This document shows positions 7,329 to 16,549 of a stretch of 64,000 nucleotides of DNA, piece after piece; the stretch's first letter is position 1; the number at the start of each line of letters is the position of its first letter. Made by a program: the position numbers and the translations under genes. Origin of the DNA: Paenibacillus sp. EZ-K15 (GTDB lineage: Bacteria; Bacillota; Bacilli; Paenibacillales; Paenibacillaceae); assembly GCF_002573715.1 (NCBI RefSeq), contig NZ_PDHM01000018.1, positions 303,256 through 367,255 of the forward strand. Direction: 5' to 3'. Under the pieces are notes generated by a model, which worked only from the letters and a program-made list of their open reading frames with translations, made no database searches and had not been told where the DNA came from.

Positions 7329-9449
7329 TTAAACCGGCTTCGGCTCTGATGTACGGACGCGAACATCCTTGATCTCATTCTCGCCATCCTCCAAGCAGCC
7401 AAAGCCGAACATGCCATGACCATAGGCGGTTTCCTTGCATTCTAGCACATTGTCTCCATTAATATACAAGATGAACCGATCCTTTTCGGACACCAGCTTC
7501 AAGCGGTATTCTTTCCCCCATTCCCAATCGTATCTTGCCGTAATCAGACGCTTGATCCCGAAGTCCTGTTTGATAAACGATACGGAATTCGGACCGTCGA
7601 ACCCGGCCAGATAATGCTGCATGACCCCTTGCGCCCTTGTAATCAGACAATGGCTGGTGCCTGATATTGGTCTAATCGTCGCTTCAATCTCCATATCTCC
7701 TGCATAGTAATTGCCGGAAAAGGATGAAGTATCTCCTTCAGATATACAATGCAGTGCTCCGTCACGCAGCTCCCAGTTTCCTCGATGATGAGAAAATGGA
7801 GTAACAGAAGCGAACTCTGTGGCCTGCTTGGCAAAATCGATCGTATAATCCGCCGCTCCCGTGATGCGGAATTGCCCGACGAACAAACTACCGATAGCGC
7901 GGTTCAAGAGCGGCGACGGGCTCTCGAGTATCCAGCCGATCTCATCAATCATGGCGCCTTCGGTATCCGGAATGACGAATTCAACCGGGTTCCATTCCCC
8001 GCCAACCGGAGTATACGTTGCCAAACGTACTTCCTCCTGCGTATAAGTATTGCGCACATACGGAGTCAAGGTTACCGGTTCGCCTTCCCACTGATCCACA
8101 TAAATTTGGGCGGATACGGTCTGCCCGCTATTGGCCAGAGGGGCAAAGGTCGGCTTATATTTCTCATCGTTAAACTCCGCCCGGCGATAGAACGGTTTAT
8201 GGTAGATTTTGCTGCTGTCGCCTTCTACCAGTCGGTCAAAGACCACTTCCAATGATCCTCTGCCATCATACGTATTCTTGGTTGAATGGCGCAAGACAGG
8301 CGTCTTGAACGAGTTGCTTGTCCGAAAGCCGTGCGTGGACCCCGGCAGATCGAAATCGAAATACACCTCGCCTTGCTTCACCCGCGACACCAACGCTTCG
8401 GGTGCCTTCTCTCCATTGAGGCGATAGCCAAGCAGGGCAAGCTCTTTGGCGAATGTCGGAAAATCCACCAGATTCAAATAACCGGATACACTGGAAGCCA
8501 CGATGAAGTCATTGATCGGCTTGCGATAATGATCCGGAATCCCCGCCAGGCCTCCGTAAACGCCAAGGATCGAGCCCACGTTTCCTGCGTTGCAATCGGT
8601 GTCCCAGCCACACATCGATGCGATCTCGACCGTGCGCGCAAAATCCCCCTCACCATACAGAAGGGCAAGCACGCAGACGCCTGCATTCGGGATAATGTGG
8701 CAGACGCCCGTATATTTATCGTATCCCCAGTGATCCTCCAAGTATTGACGGCAAGCGCGGAAATCGGATGGTTTCTCCCGGTGGAAGTCCATGACCGCAT
8801 GCACCACGCGCGCATAGGTGGAGTCATCCGGAATCATGCGAAGTCCTTCCGCGATAATCTCATCCATGGATGAAGCATCAAAGGCTTTAGCTATGCAAGC
8901 AGCCATGAAGCGGGCGCCGTACAGCCCGTTGCCGTCGTGCGAGACACTGGCGGCTTTTTCCGCATAATCCGCCGCTTTCTCCGCCTGGCCCGGGAACAGC
9001 AGTCCCCAGGAATCGATGAAGATCTGGCCGCCGATCTGCTCCGCCATCTCCGTGCCGTTGACCTCAATCGAACCGGAGCGCGGGGCTGAAATGCCTTTGC
9101 GCAGATTAACATAAGCACGGTGCTCCGTACTGATATCCTCGCCGCCCCACCAAAACATGCCGATCCCTTCCCTTGCGTAGTTGAGCCATGCCTTGCCAAC
9201 ATCCTCCGGCTCAAGCTCGCGGTCCGTCGCATCGTCATACAGTGCGCGAATAAAGAATACCGGTCCGTTCGCGTCATCGTCGGCGGCAAAGGTTTTGTAC
9301 GGCTTCACGTAATCCCGTATATCGCCGTACACATCCCGAATGCGTTCGTAAGTCCAAGCAACCGGTTCGATGGGGGCACCGAGTCTGATGCCAATGTTCA
9401 TACCGATGAATCCTGCATATACCGTCTCCAGATAATGTTCAGGTATCAT
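7329..9449 (-). CDS. ADP-ribosylglycohydrolase-family protein with long C-terminal extension
   Basis: A 706-residue protein. The first ~350 residues have the ADP-ribosylglycohydrolase (ARH/DraG) fold signatures: an acidic metal motif AADDDANGP near residue 56 and the second motif CGWDTDCNAGNVGS near residue 284, whose D-x-D coordinates the metal pair. The last ~350 residues form beta-rich regions (WEGEPVTLTPYVRNTY; YAGDMEIEATIRP; LYINGDNVLEC) resembling LamG/CBM-like carbohydrate-binding modules. There is no signal peptide, so it acts in the cytoplasm. The strong GGAGGGAG site fixes the start. The family cleaves N- or O-ribosyl bonds; the extension suggests a glycoside rather than a protein substrate (inference). 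Confidence 0.85.
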   Translation of the reverse strand: MIPEHYLETVYAGFIGMNIGIRLGAPIEPVAWTYERIRDVYGDIRDYVKPYKTFAADDDANGPVFFIRALYDDATDRELEPEDVGKAWLNYAREGIGMFWWGGEDISTEHRAYVNLRKGISAPRSGSIEVNGTEMAEQIGGQIFIDSWGLLFPGQAEKAADYAEKAASVSHDGNGLYGARFMAACIAKAFDASSMDEIIAEGLRMIPDDSTYARVVHAVMDFHREKPSDFRACRQYLEDHWGYDKYTGVCHIIPNAGVCVLALLYGEGDFARTVEIASMCGWDTDCNAGNVGSILGVYGGLAGIPDHYRKPINDFIVASSVSGYLNLVDFPTFAKELALLGYRLNGEKAPEALVSRVKQGEVYFDFDLPGSTHGFRTSNSFKTPVLRHSTKNTYDGRGSLEVVFDRLVEGDSSKIYHKPFYRRAEFNDEKYKPTFAPLANSGQTVSAQIYVDQWEGEPVTLTPYVRNTYTQEEVRLATYTPVGGEWNPVEFVIPDTEGAMIDEIGWILESPSPLLNRAIGSLFVGQFRITGAADYTIDFAKQATEFASVTPFSHHRGNWELRDGALHCISEGDTSSFSGNYYAGDMEIEATIRPISGTSHCLITRAQGVMQHYLAGFDGPNSVSFIKQDFGIKRLITARYDWEWGKEYRLKLVSEKDRFILYINGDNVLECKETAYGHGMFGFGCLEDGENEIKDVRVRTSEPKPV

Positions 9450-9496
9450 TTGCTCTCCCTCCTTGCCTTGAAACCATATATTTGCGCATGAAAAAG

Positions 9497-10651
9497 CTAA
9501 CGATTAATAATTTGCTTTCGGTTCTCGTTGATCCGCAGATCATCCTCAATGATCTGCGCGGCAATGCCGCTGAATCGGTCCGCGATGGCACACAGGTCCA
9601 AGCGGTTTACCTTATTCAGCTGCTCGATATCTTCCTTGCGTATAACCTCACAGCCATACACGGCGCCCAGGATGACCCCGGCCATAACGCCGATCGAGTC
9701 TGTGTCACGCCCGGAGTTAACCCCGTCCAGAATCGAACGATAGTAATCGCCGTCGTTGAGAACGATAAACGCTAATGCCATCGGCAGCTCTTCAATCGAC
9801 CATAGACGGCTCGGTGTATAATGATTGCTTAGGATGCCAACCTTGTCGATATGACGGCTCACGTCATCACCCATCGGCGAATACTTGAGCATGATCGCCT
9901 GAAACACCTCGATCACTTTGTCCATGTCATCCCGCTCCTGCCGCAGATCATAAGCAGCTTGCGTCAGCTCCTGAATGGCTGCTTTCGTGCCGTCTTTTGC
10001 CAGGCTGATCGCGGTGCGGACAATATCGTCCACACTCACCCCTGGCTCAAAGGCTTTCGCCACGCAAGCAGCCAGAACGCCTGCGGCTTCCAGACCGTAG
10101 CTGCTCTGATGACCCATCGCAAACAGGATGGCCTCATCATAGGCCGCCTTGGGGTTGCCGGCATTCACGATCCCGATCGGGGCGATATACATCGCCGCCC
10201 CGCAGTTCACCATATTCCCGATGCCGCCTTCTCTCGGATCGCAATTGGCCAGCACATGACGCATAAAGATATATTTTTCCGGATAGAACAATCGGTCAAT
10301 AATCAATGTTTCCTCATTCAGCTCAGGGACAAACGTCTTGCGGAACGCAATCTCCTTCACGAATTCATTGCCCATATCATAGGCATCCAGATGCCTGCCC
10401 TCGGTAAGATACACGTTCATGAGCGCAATGGTCATCAACGTATCATCCGTGACAATGCCATCGCCTCTTACCCGGCCAAGCCGGACGTCGGCGGGCAGAT
10501 CCATCTTATGCCATCTTGTCATCAGGGATTCCACGCGTCCGTATTTGGACTTGATCTCCCCGTACGTCAATTTCTCGATTGGAGCTCCCATTGCGTCTCC
10601 GAGCGCGGTGGATATCACCACGCCCCTCACCCGGTCACGAAACGAAGTCAT
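9497..10651 (-). CDS. ADP-ribosylglycohydrolase-family protein
   Basis: A 384-residue single-domain ARH-family protein. The canonical first metal motif VTDDTLMTIAL lies near residue 67 and the second, NSGRDTDSIGVMAGVILG, near residue 320. The family hydrolyses ADP-ribosyl or related ribosyl bonds using two Mg ions. The N-terminal RVRGVVISTALGDAMGAP segment is also typical. The ATG at 10651 follows AAGGAG. It lies between the binding-protein gene (13 bases upstream) and the longer ARH gene (47 bases downstream). The two ARH proteins differ in their first motif (TDDT here, ADDDANG there), so they may act on different steps or linkages. Confidence 0.88.
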   Translation of the reverse strand: MTSFRDRVRGVVISTALGDAMGAPIEKLTYGEIKSKYGRVESLMTRWHKMDLPADVRLGRVRGDGIVTDDTLMTIALMNVYLTEGRHLDAYDMGNEFVKEIAFRKTFVPELNEETLIIDRLFYPEKYIFMRHVLANCDPREGGIGNMVNCGAAMYIAPIGIVNAGNPKAAYDEAILFAMGHQSSYGLEAAGVLAACVAKAFEPGVSVDDIVRTAISLAKDGTKAAIQELTQAAYDLRQERDDMDKVIEVFQAIMLKYSPMGDDVSRHIDKVGILSNHYTPSRLWSIEELPMALAFIVLNDGDYYRSILDGVNSGRDTDSIGVMAGVILGAVYGCEVIRKEDIEQLNKVNRLDLCAIADRFSGIAAQIIEDDLRINENRKQIINR

Positions 10652-10664
10652 AGTTATAAGCTCC

Positions 10665-12164
10665 TTACTTGATGTTTTCGTTAGCGTATTTCGTTATCTC
10701 TGCTCCGCCTGCAGCATTCCAGGCCTCAACGAATTGATCAAACTGTGACAAGTCCATCTTGCCTGTAATAAAGTCCGTGGAATATTCCTTGTACAGATTG
10801 TTCATCGCATCCCAGTTCGCAATGAATTGCTCAGGAATGATAAAGTTGTTGTCTTCCGTGTAGAAATCGGTAGCCATTTTCAACGATTCGGTTCCCGGCT
10901 CACCCAATAGCGGTGTTTTCAATGGTGTTTCGGATTTGATCTCGGTCGGCTCCCAGAAACGCGCATACCATTCGCTATAGTATTTCTCGTTCAACTCGAT
11001 CTCGCCGTCAACCACCTTGTAATGCTCGTCTTCAAAGCCGAGGCGGTCCAGCATTTGCCCCTTCGGACTTGCAAGGTAATCGAAGACCTTGAACGCTACG
11101 TCCTTATGCGGTGACTGCGAAGAGATCGCAAGTCCTCTGGATTCCTTCGTCACGTCGGTTGCCCCGAAGCCTTGGGCTTCACCCTTGGCAGGCGGCAGCA
11201 CGATTAGATTTGCATCATCTCCGCCGAGTTCCTGCATTCTTCCGTCATACAAATCGATGATTTTGCCGGCTGTGCCCGTAATAACGGCAGCTTCCCCTTT
11301 ATAGAAGGCATCTTCCTTGGTATCCCATTGCTTTGTAATGAATTGCGGGTCCAGCAGCCCTTCCTTGTAGAGCTTGTTGTAGAACGTCAGCTTTTCTTTT
11401 TCCTTTTGGGAAACCTTGGAGTACTCATAAGTACCGTCTTCCTTCTTGAGCCAAGTCGTATCCAAACCGAAAGCCGTATTGAAAATGAAGTTGATCTCGG
11501 CAATATCGCCTGCAGCCGTCAGCGCGTAACTCGGCTTGCCTTCACCCGGCTTCTTCTCCACCAGTTCCTTGAAGAAAGCATAATAATTGTCGACGGTCGG
11601 ATTCTCCATCAAGGCCTTGGAGCTCTCCATGGCATTAAACCAGTCGGCCCGGATGACCGGAGTTTTAGGTGCGAGCGGCTTGATCCACAGCAGATACGGA
11701 TAGCTTGCCATCCGCGTTTGGTTGTGCGGCTCAATGATATCTTTAATGTAAGTCGATTTTTCAATGTAAGGCGTCAGATCCTCCAGCAGACCTTGATCGG
11801 CAATTTGCTGGTCTCCGCCCTGGAAGTAGATGATATCCGGAATGGTTCCGCCCAGCAGCAGCAGATTCAGGTTCTCGGCATAACTGCCTTGTGCGAGATC
11901 CACTAGCTCGAATTTCACGTTCAATCCTTCGTCTTCAGCCAGGGATTTCTCCAAGGTCTCGAAGAATTTAACGGAAACAGGGTTCGCCGTTCCTTCATCC
12001 TTGTACACGATCTTCAGCGTAACCGGATCACCACTTCCATCAGGCTGCGCGGTCCCGGGTTCGGCCTGACCCGCTCCCGGAGTCTTCGAATTCGATGTAC
12101 ATGCCGACATGACCATAACCAGCATGGCAACGACTAATAACAGGCTTAATTTTTTCATGTTCAT
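10665..12164 (-). CDS. Extracellular solute-binding lipoprotein of a sugar ABC transporter
   Basis: A 499-residue lipoprotein. The signal peptide KKLSLLLVVAMLVMVMSAC ends in an MSAC lipobox near residue 22, then a Ser/Thr/Pro/Gly-rich linker. The mature part has the family 1/LplA-like fold (IPDIIYFQGGDQQIADQG; YASFGQ-like elements absent; conserved GEAAVITGT near residue 290). Size matches LplA/YtcQ-type proteins of Paenibacillus. It follows two permease genes in the same operon and no ATPase gene is present, so a shared MsmX-type ATPase is expected. The ligand is unknown; by context it may be a ribosyl compound or oligosaccharide. Confidence 0.88.
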   Translation of the reverse strand: MNMKKLSLLLVVAMLVMVMSACTSNSKTPGAGQAEPGTAQPDGSGDPVTLKIVYKDEGTANPVSVKFFETLEKSLAEDEGLNVKFELVDLAQGSYAENLNLLLLGGTIPDIIYFQGGDQQIADQGLLEDLTPYIEKSTYIKDIIEPHNQTRMASYPYLLWIKPLAPKTPVIRADWFNAMESSKALMENPTVDNYYAFFKELVEKKPGEGKPSYALTAAGDIAEINFIFNTAFGLDTTWLKKEDGTYEYSKVSQKEKEKLTFYNKLYKEGLLDPQFITKQWDTKEDAFYKGEAAVITGTAGKIIDLYDGRMQELGGDDANLIVLPPAKGEAQGFGATDVTKESRGLAISSQSPHKDVAFKVFDYLASPKGQMLDRLGFEDEHYKVVDGEIELNEKYYSEWYARFWEPTEIKSETPLKTPLLGEPGTESLKMATDFYTEDNNFIIPEQFIANWDAMNNLYKEYSTDFITGKMDLSQFDQFVEAWNAAGGAEITKYANENIK

Positions 12165-12221
12165 CTTTCTCCCCTTTTTTGAATTTGAACATTCATGCCT
12201 TAAGTGTGCTGCCTTCCCGGC

Positions 12222-13094
12222 TTAATCCTTGACTCCGCCTTCCAGTTCGCCTTTGGCGTAATATTTCAAAATGAACGGATATAGGAATAACAGCGGTACA
12301 ATCGCAATCATGATCGTACCTGCCTGCAGGGAAGCGAAATCAAAATTGATGGAGCTGTCAAACATGTTCTGGTTGCCGATCAGGGACGTATTGTCCTTAC
12401 GGACAACAAATTGTCTGAGTACAACCTGCAGCGGCCATTTGGTCGGGTCTGAAATGTAGAGCGTGGCTCTGAAATATTCATTCCAGTGATATACCCCGTA
12501 GAACAAACCCAATGTCGCCAGCCCCGGTTTGGACAGCGGCAATATGATCCGGCTGTACAAGCGGAAATGGCCTGCGCCGTCGATTCGGGATGCCTCCAGA
12601 ATCTCCTCCGGAATGTCCTGAATGAACCGCATGAGGATAAAGAGATAGTACACGTTAATCGCTTTATACAGGATCAGTGAAGTTAGCGTATTCATCAGTC
12701 CGAGATCCTTTACCAGCAGGTATTCGGGAATCATGCCCGGCTCAAACACCATAATGACGATCAGAAAGAACAACACAACCTTTTTACCGATAAATTCGGT
12801 TCTGGCCAGCACGTACGCCGCCATGGAGGTTAGCAGCAGATTCAGGAATGTACCCGCTACGGTAATCCATACCGAGTTCAGAATACTGCCCGTAATCAAG
12901 GGATTGGACAATAACAGTTGGTAATTGATCGTTGAGAATCCCTTCGGAAAAATGTCCAGTCCGCCCATCAAGTGGGCTTTGCCGGGATCGGTTAAGGATA
13001 GCGCCAGCAGATTCAGGAGAGGAACCAATACCATGAGCGTAAACACAAACAACATGAGATAAATGACGATTTTCGAAACTTCCAGTCGTCTCAT
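12222..13094 (-). CDS. ABC transporter permease, LplC/YtcP type
   Basis: A 290-residue integral membrane protein with six predicted transmembrane helices and the EAA loop EASRIDGAGHFRLYSRIILP near residues 190-210, which contacts the ATPase. The C-terminal ending LKYYAKGELEGGVKD is characteristic of the carbohydrate permease subfamily that pairs with LplB. A strong AAAGGAGGG site precedes the ATG. The gene is 14 bases downstream of its partner permease and 57 bases upstream of the binding protein gene. Confidence 0.9.
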   Translation of the reverse strand: MRRLEVSKIVIYLMLFVFTLMVLVPLLNLLALSLTDPGKAHLMGGLDIFPKGFSTINYQLLLSNPLITGSILNSVWITVAGTFLNLLLTSMAAYVLARTEFIGKKVVLFFLIVIMVFEPGMIPEYLLVKDLGLMNTLTSLILYKAINVYYLFILMRFIQDIPEEILEASRIDGAGHFRLYSRIILPLSKPGLATLGLFYGVYHWNEYFRATLYISDPTKWPLQVVLRQFVVRKDNTSLIGNQNMFDSSINFDFASLQAGTIMIAIVPLLFLYPFILKYYAKGELEGGVKD

Positions 13095-13108
13095 CGTAAA
13101 TCCCTCCT

Positions 13109-14002
13109 TTACCAGACGCCCTTGCCCGAGAAGCGCTTCGATATGAAATGCGTGCCCAGGATGAGAATGATACCGATCACGCCCTTGAACAAACTCGCTG
13201 CGGTTGCATAAGCAAACTGTCCGTTCCCGATACCGATTCGGTATACATATGTGTCCAGAATATCCACCACACTGATGATGGAATCGTTCATAAAGTTAAA
13301 CACCTGATCGAAACCAGCATTCATGAAGAAGCCCAGATTCAGAATGAAGACGGTTACAACTGTGCTGTATAAATGAGGAAGCGTAATGAACCTCATCTGC
13401 TGCAGGCGGGTCGCCCCGTCAATCTTGGCTGCTTCATACAATCCTGGGCTGATCTTCATGATGGCTGCCAGATAAATGATGGAGTCCCAGCCGGCGCTTC
13501 GCCAGATTTCGGAAAATACAAGCACCCAACGAATATGCTCTTTGCTGGTCATGTAATCAACGGACGGCAGTTGAAAGAAATTCGCAATCAGATTGACTCC
13601 GCCTTCGGCAGGATTCAAGAGGCTGATCCAGATCCCGGCAATAACGACCCAGGATAGAAAATGCGGTAAATAAACAACGGATTGCACGTATTTGCGGTAT
13701 TTCGAGCTTCGAACTTCATTAATAAGCAGTGATAACATGATTGGAATCGGGAATACGAATACGATTTTCATCAAACTGATGATGATGGTATTCTGCAGTA
13801 CGCTTGTGAAAGCGGGCGAGCTGAATAGCGTCTTAAAGTGCTTCCACCCCACCCATACATGATCCCCCAGAATCCGGTAATCCTGAAAGGCAAGCTTCAT
13901 GCCGTATAGCGGAATGATGTGAAAGATAAAAAAGTAGAGCAGAGGCAGCGACAGCATTGCGTACAGTACCCAATCCTGCCTTAAGCGTCTCAACACCCTC
14001 AT
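13109..14002 (-). CDS. ABC transporter permease, LplB/YteP type
   Basis: A 297-residue permease. The N-terminal YAMLSLPLLYFFIFHIIPLY is the usual first helix of LplB-type sugar permeases, and the EAA loop YEAAKIDGATRLQQMRFITL lies near residues 195-215. About six membrane helices are visible. It forms the heterodimeric channel with the next gene. The ATG has GGAGGAGGGG. The stop-start gap to the DUF4387 gene is 3 bases, so AtuA/DUF4387 and the transporter are expressed together. Confidence 0.9.
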   Translation of the reverse strand: MRVLRRLRQDWVLYAMLSLPLLYFFIFHIIPLYGMKLAFQDYRILGDHVWVGWKHFKTLFSSPAFTSVLQNTIIISLMKIVFVFPIPIMLSLLINEVRSSKYRKYVQSVVYLPHFLSWVVIAGIWISLLNPAEGGVNLIANFFQLPSVDYMTSKEHIRWVLVFSEIWRSAGWDSIIYLAAIMKISPGLYEAAKIDGATRLQQMRFITLPHLYSTVVTVFILNLGFFMNAGFDQVFNFMNDSIISVVDILDTYVYRIGIGNGQFAYATAASLFKGVIGIILILGTHFISKRFSGKGVW

Positions 14003-14005
14003 GGC

Positions 14006-14332
14006 TTACCCCTCCTCCAGATGTTCAATGGATAATTTCATGAGGGGAGCATGCTGCTGGGCTCCGTACACGTCGCGGTCGCCGACGCTGCCGGACGATA
14101 TATCCCGCGACATCGTGATTTTGAAACCCAGCGCCTGGTCGAAAAATACCAGGTGATGAATCTGCTCCTCCCGCAGCTTATACAGCTCACATATCGTCCG
14201 TTTTGTAATGATGCCGGACTGTTTCACTTTGTCATATTGCTCTTTGGAATCAAACAACACGTCTAAAGTAATTTCGAAGGGGCCTGAGTTTTTACTTCGC
14301 AGCACCTTCGCCAAATCGCCGAGTTGAGTCAT
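14006..14332 (-). CDS. DUF4387 family protein
   Basis: A 108-residue protein matching the DUF4387 pattern: LAKVLRSKNSGPFEITLDVL at the N-terminus, ICELYKLREEQIHHLVFFD in the middle and ISSGSVGDRDVYGAQQHAPL near the end. DUF4387 genes are regularly found next to atuA-like genes and the two are probably subunits or domains of one enzyme; no reaction has been firmly assigned that I know of. Here it begins 14 bases after the AtuA gene. No membrane segment or signal is present. Confidence 0.85.
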   Translation of the reverse strand: MTQLGDLAKVLRSKNSGPFEITLDVLFDSKEQYDKVKQSGIITKRTICELYKLREEQIHHLVFFDQALGFKITMSRDISSGSVGDRDVYGAQQHAPLMKLSIEHLEEG

Positions 14333-14345
14333 GGTTTGATCCTCC

Positions 14346-15695
14346 TTATCGATGCTCTATCCGAAAAGCATTATTGTTCATTTCCATCAGATGGTAGACG
14401 GAGAATTCATAGACAGGACCGAACTCGATATCGCTTGGCGCGAATGGAAAAGCCAGATTGCCTGCCGTTGATTTACGGCCTTCGTATCCATAATGCAGGA
14501 AGGTGGAACGCACCGTGGCGCAGATGCTGTTTGCTAACTCCTGCGTCTTGGCCACCACTTCGAACATAACGCCGACCTCGTGTCCGACGAACGACTCAGG
14601 CTCCTTGCTTCCGAGAACACCGTTCTTGCCGTAGTTGTAAAATTGAATCTGATAATCCGATTCCGGAATTTCCTGGTAATATTCCCGTGCCTGATTGCGA
14701 ACATACTCCTCAACCTCTTCCAGCTTCCCGATCAGGATCGGATCCCGGATCCCCGCCACCACGAAGGTCCGATAAGCGACGCGTCTAGCACCTTCCAGCT
14801 TAATGAAATATTTCTCTGCCGGAAGGAACCGGCTGCCGGTTACGCGAACGACGCCTTTCTCCTCTTCCTCGAAGCGGCAATTCTCCAAGTCCAGCGTAAA
14901 TCCGGGACCATGCAGAATATAAGGATGTTCCTTCTCATAAAAGGTATGTGCCGCAACGCTGGTCGGGCTGCACGTCCGGTCCGGGTTAAGCGACTGAACG
15001 GTAAACGAATCGTCGCTGATCGTGCCAAGAATGCTGTCTTTGGTTGTTCCCGGTTCCGCGCACAATGCGCCGCATTCCAATATTTTGCCCAGATGATAGG
15101 ATAGCCCCGGGTCCTTGCCGTGGTAGATCCCGATCGCCGCGAAAGGCGAAGGATCATACGCCCGGCCGCAGACGATGATGTCCACGCCCTGTTGAAGCGC
15201 TTCCACAATGGGTTCATGTCCCATCTGGGCAACGATGCTGTTGGTGGAGTCAATCAACTCACTGGTGAGTGGCGGAATATTCGGACTTAATGCCTTAATC
15301 CGCCCTTCTTCCTTCGCCTGATGGATTTCCTCCCGGGTGAAGTCGGCCCATATGACGGACACCTTGGCCTGAAGTCCCCGCTCATCCAAAATTTCATCAA
15401 TGATGTCGAGTGTCCAATTCACATGGGTCCGTGCGCCCGAGCCGCCGGCCGAGCCGATGATGATCGGAATTTTTCGGGGCAAACCGTTCGTGAGCATCAT
15501 ATCCAGGTCTTTCTTAACCGCCCGCTTGCTGACGATCGATACACCTGCGCCAAGCTTATGCGGTCCCCCATCCGTTGAGCCCGCATCAACAACGATGCCG
15601 TGCAGCTCGAACTCCAGTCCGTTCATGAAGGATTGTTCAGGAAATCCGTATCCCAGCATGCCGCAGGGGGATAGAATTCGAATGTCTGTATTCAT
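14346..15695 (-). CDS. AtuA family protein (acyclic terpene utilization / DUF1446)
   Basis: A 449-residue cytoplasmic protein of the AtuA/DUF1446 family. Recognisable stretches are SPCGMLGYGF at the N-terminus, VVDAGSTDGGPHKLGAG (about 35-50), IIGSAGGSGARTHVNW and IVCGRAYDPSPFAAIG, with an N-terminal glycine-rich region like a nucleotide or phosphate site. The name comes from the Pseudomonas acyclic terpene pathway, but most homologues lie elsewhere and the reaction is unknown. I use the ATG at 15695, preceded by AAAGAGGGA, instead of an upstream GTG-rich extension. A perfect FadR-type palindrome lies 45 bases upstream. Confidence 0.85.
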   Translation of the reverse strand: MNTDIRILSPCGMLGYGFPEQSFMNGLEFELHGIVVDAGSTDGGPHKLGAGVSIVSKRAVKKDLDMMLTNGLPRKIPIIIGSAGGSGARTHVNWTLDIIDEILDERGLQAKVSVIWADFTREEIHQAKEEGRIKALSPNIPPLTSELIDSTNSIVAQMGHEPIVEALQQGVDIIVCGRAYDPSPFAAIGIYHGKDPGLSYHLGKILECGALCAEPGTTKDSILGTISDDSFTVQSLNPDRTCSPTSVAAHTFYEKEHPYILHGPGFTLDLENCRFEEEEKGVVRVTGSRFLPAEKYFIKLEGARRVAYRTFVVAGIRDPILIGKLEEVEEYVRNQAREYYQEIPESDYQIQFYNYGKNGVLGSKEPESFVGHEVGVMFEVVAKTQELANSICATVRSTFLHYGYEGRKSTAGNLAFPFAPSDIEFGPVYEFSVYHLMEMNNNAFRIEHR

Positions 15696-15739
15696 CTGCA
15701 GTCCCTCTTTACCAAAATATTCACCCATGACCATTGGAT

Positions 15740-15756
15740 AATTGGATTATCCAATT
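15740..15756. promoter_or_regulatory. Palindromic operator before atuA-like gene
   Basis: AATTGGATTATCCAATT is a perfect 17-bp palindrome between the regulator gene and the AtuA gene. It is nearly identical to two more copies around the regulator promoter. An overlapping ATTGGAT half-site extends it leftward. It is the likely site where the GntR/FadR regulator controls the enzyme and transport genes. Confidence 0.7.
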
Positions 15757-15785
15757 TGTGCTAAAAGGGGTGCGTTTCTCCCCTC

Positions 15786-16484
15786 TTAAACATGAATGTA
15801 GTTTTTCTGTATGTTTTCTTTAACCCTGCTGAGATGGTTCAGCAAAGCCAGCTTTGCTTTTACCGGATCGCGTTCTTTAATAGCTTGCAAAATAAGTAAA
15901 TGTTCTTCGTAGACCTCACTTTTGCGACCCGGAATCTGGGCTGTTTTGCTCAGCGTCCGCTGAAGCAAATCCATATGCAATTCAATCATATTGACGAGAA
16001 CAACGTTATGTGTGGCTTTGGCAATTGACAGGTGAAACGCCTGATCCGGCTTCGAGCGATCCTCCGCATTCTGATCGATCTCCCCCCACGTTGCGAAAGC
16101 TGCCTCAATCTCGGCGATATCCTCATCGGTTGCACGCTTGGCCGCCAGCTCCACGATTCCCGTCTCGAACAATTCACGTGCCTCTAACAACTCAATGATG
16201 GTCGCGCGTTCGATATTATCCAGGATACGGCTGCGATCCTCGGCAACATCCAGTGCCTTACTCAGGAAGCGCCCGCCGCCGGGTCTGGCTTCAATCAGTC
16301 CTTCGCGCTCCAGAATGCGGAATGCTTCCCGCAATGTCCCGCGGCTAATGCCAAACGATTGGGCCAAGTCCCGTTCAGTCGGAAGTACGTCACCCGGAGC
16401 CAGATTTCCTTCCAGAATCAGATTCTTGATCTGTTCGATAACATCCTCGTATACCCGATGATATTTAATCTTCTTAATGGTCAT
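15786..16484 (-). CDS. FadR-subfamily GntR transcriptional regulator
   Basis: A 232-residue regulator. The N-terminal winged helix-turn-helix (PTERDLAQSFGISRGTLREA, about residues 32-51, then LEREGLIEARPGGGRF) is classic GntR. The C-terminal FCD domain has metal-ligand-like residues in ELFETGIVELAAKRAT and HLSIAKATHNVVLVNMI. FCD regulators usually bind small organic acids or sugar acids. The start is the ATG at 16484 after GAGAGGG; a longer in-frame extension to 16535 would overlap the operator. Three palindromes of one sequence flank it, so autoregulation and control of the downstream operon are likely. Confidence 0.9.
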   Translation of the reverse strand: MTIKKIKYHRVYEDVIEQIKNLILEGNLAPGDVLPTERDLAQSFGISRGTLREAFRILEREGLIEARPGGGRFLSKALDVAEDRSRILDNIERATIIELLEARELFETGIVELAAKRATDEDIAEIEAAFATWGEIDQNAEDRSKPDQAFHLSIAKATHNVVLVNMIELHMDLLQRTLSKTAQIPGRKSEVYEEHLLILQAIKERDPVKAKLALLNHLSRVKENIQKNYIHV

Positions 16485-16520
16485 ATGACTACCCTCTCTA
16501 TCCCTACTTGCGCAAACGAT

Positions 16521-16537
16521 AATTGGGTGATCCAATT
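16521..16537. promoter_or_regulatory. Operator palindrome just downstream of the regulator promoter
   Basis: AATTGGGTGATCCAATT, a 17-bp palindrome with one mismatch. It lies about 12 bases past the predicted -10 box, near +6 to +22 of the regulator transcript, a position where bound protein would block transcription. It matches the copies at 15740 and 16647. Confidence 0.7.
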
Positions 16538-16549
16538 AACCGCATGTTT

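Noticed and set aside
7749..8255. Long plus-strand frames inside the ADP-ribosylglycohydrolase genes
   Set aside because: They are antisense shadows: no ribosome sites, atypical composition, and the minus-strand genes have clear domains.
9851..10672. 273-codon plus-strand frame over the second ADP-ribosylglycohydrolase gene
   Set aside because: His/Arg-rich antisense shadow of a gene with strong family motifs.
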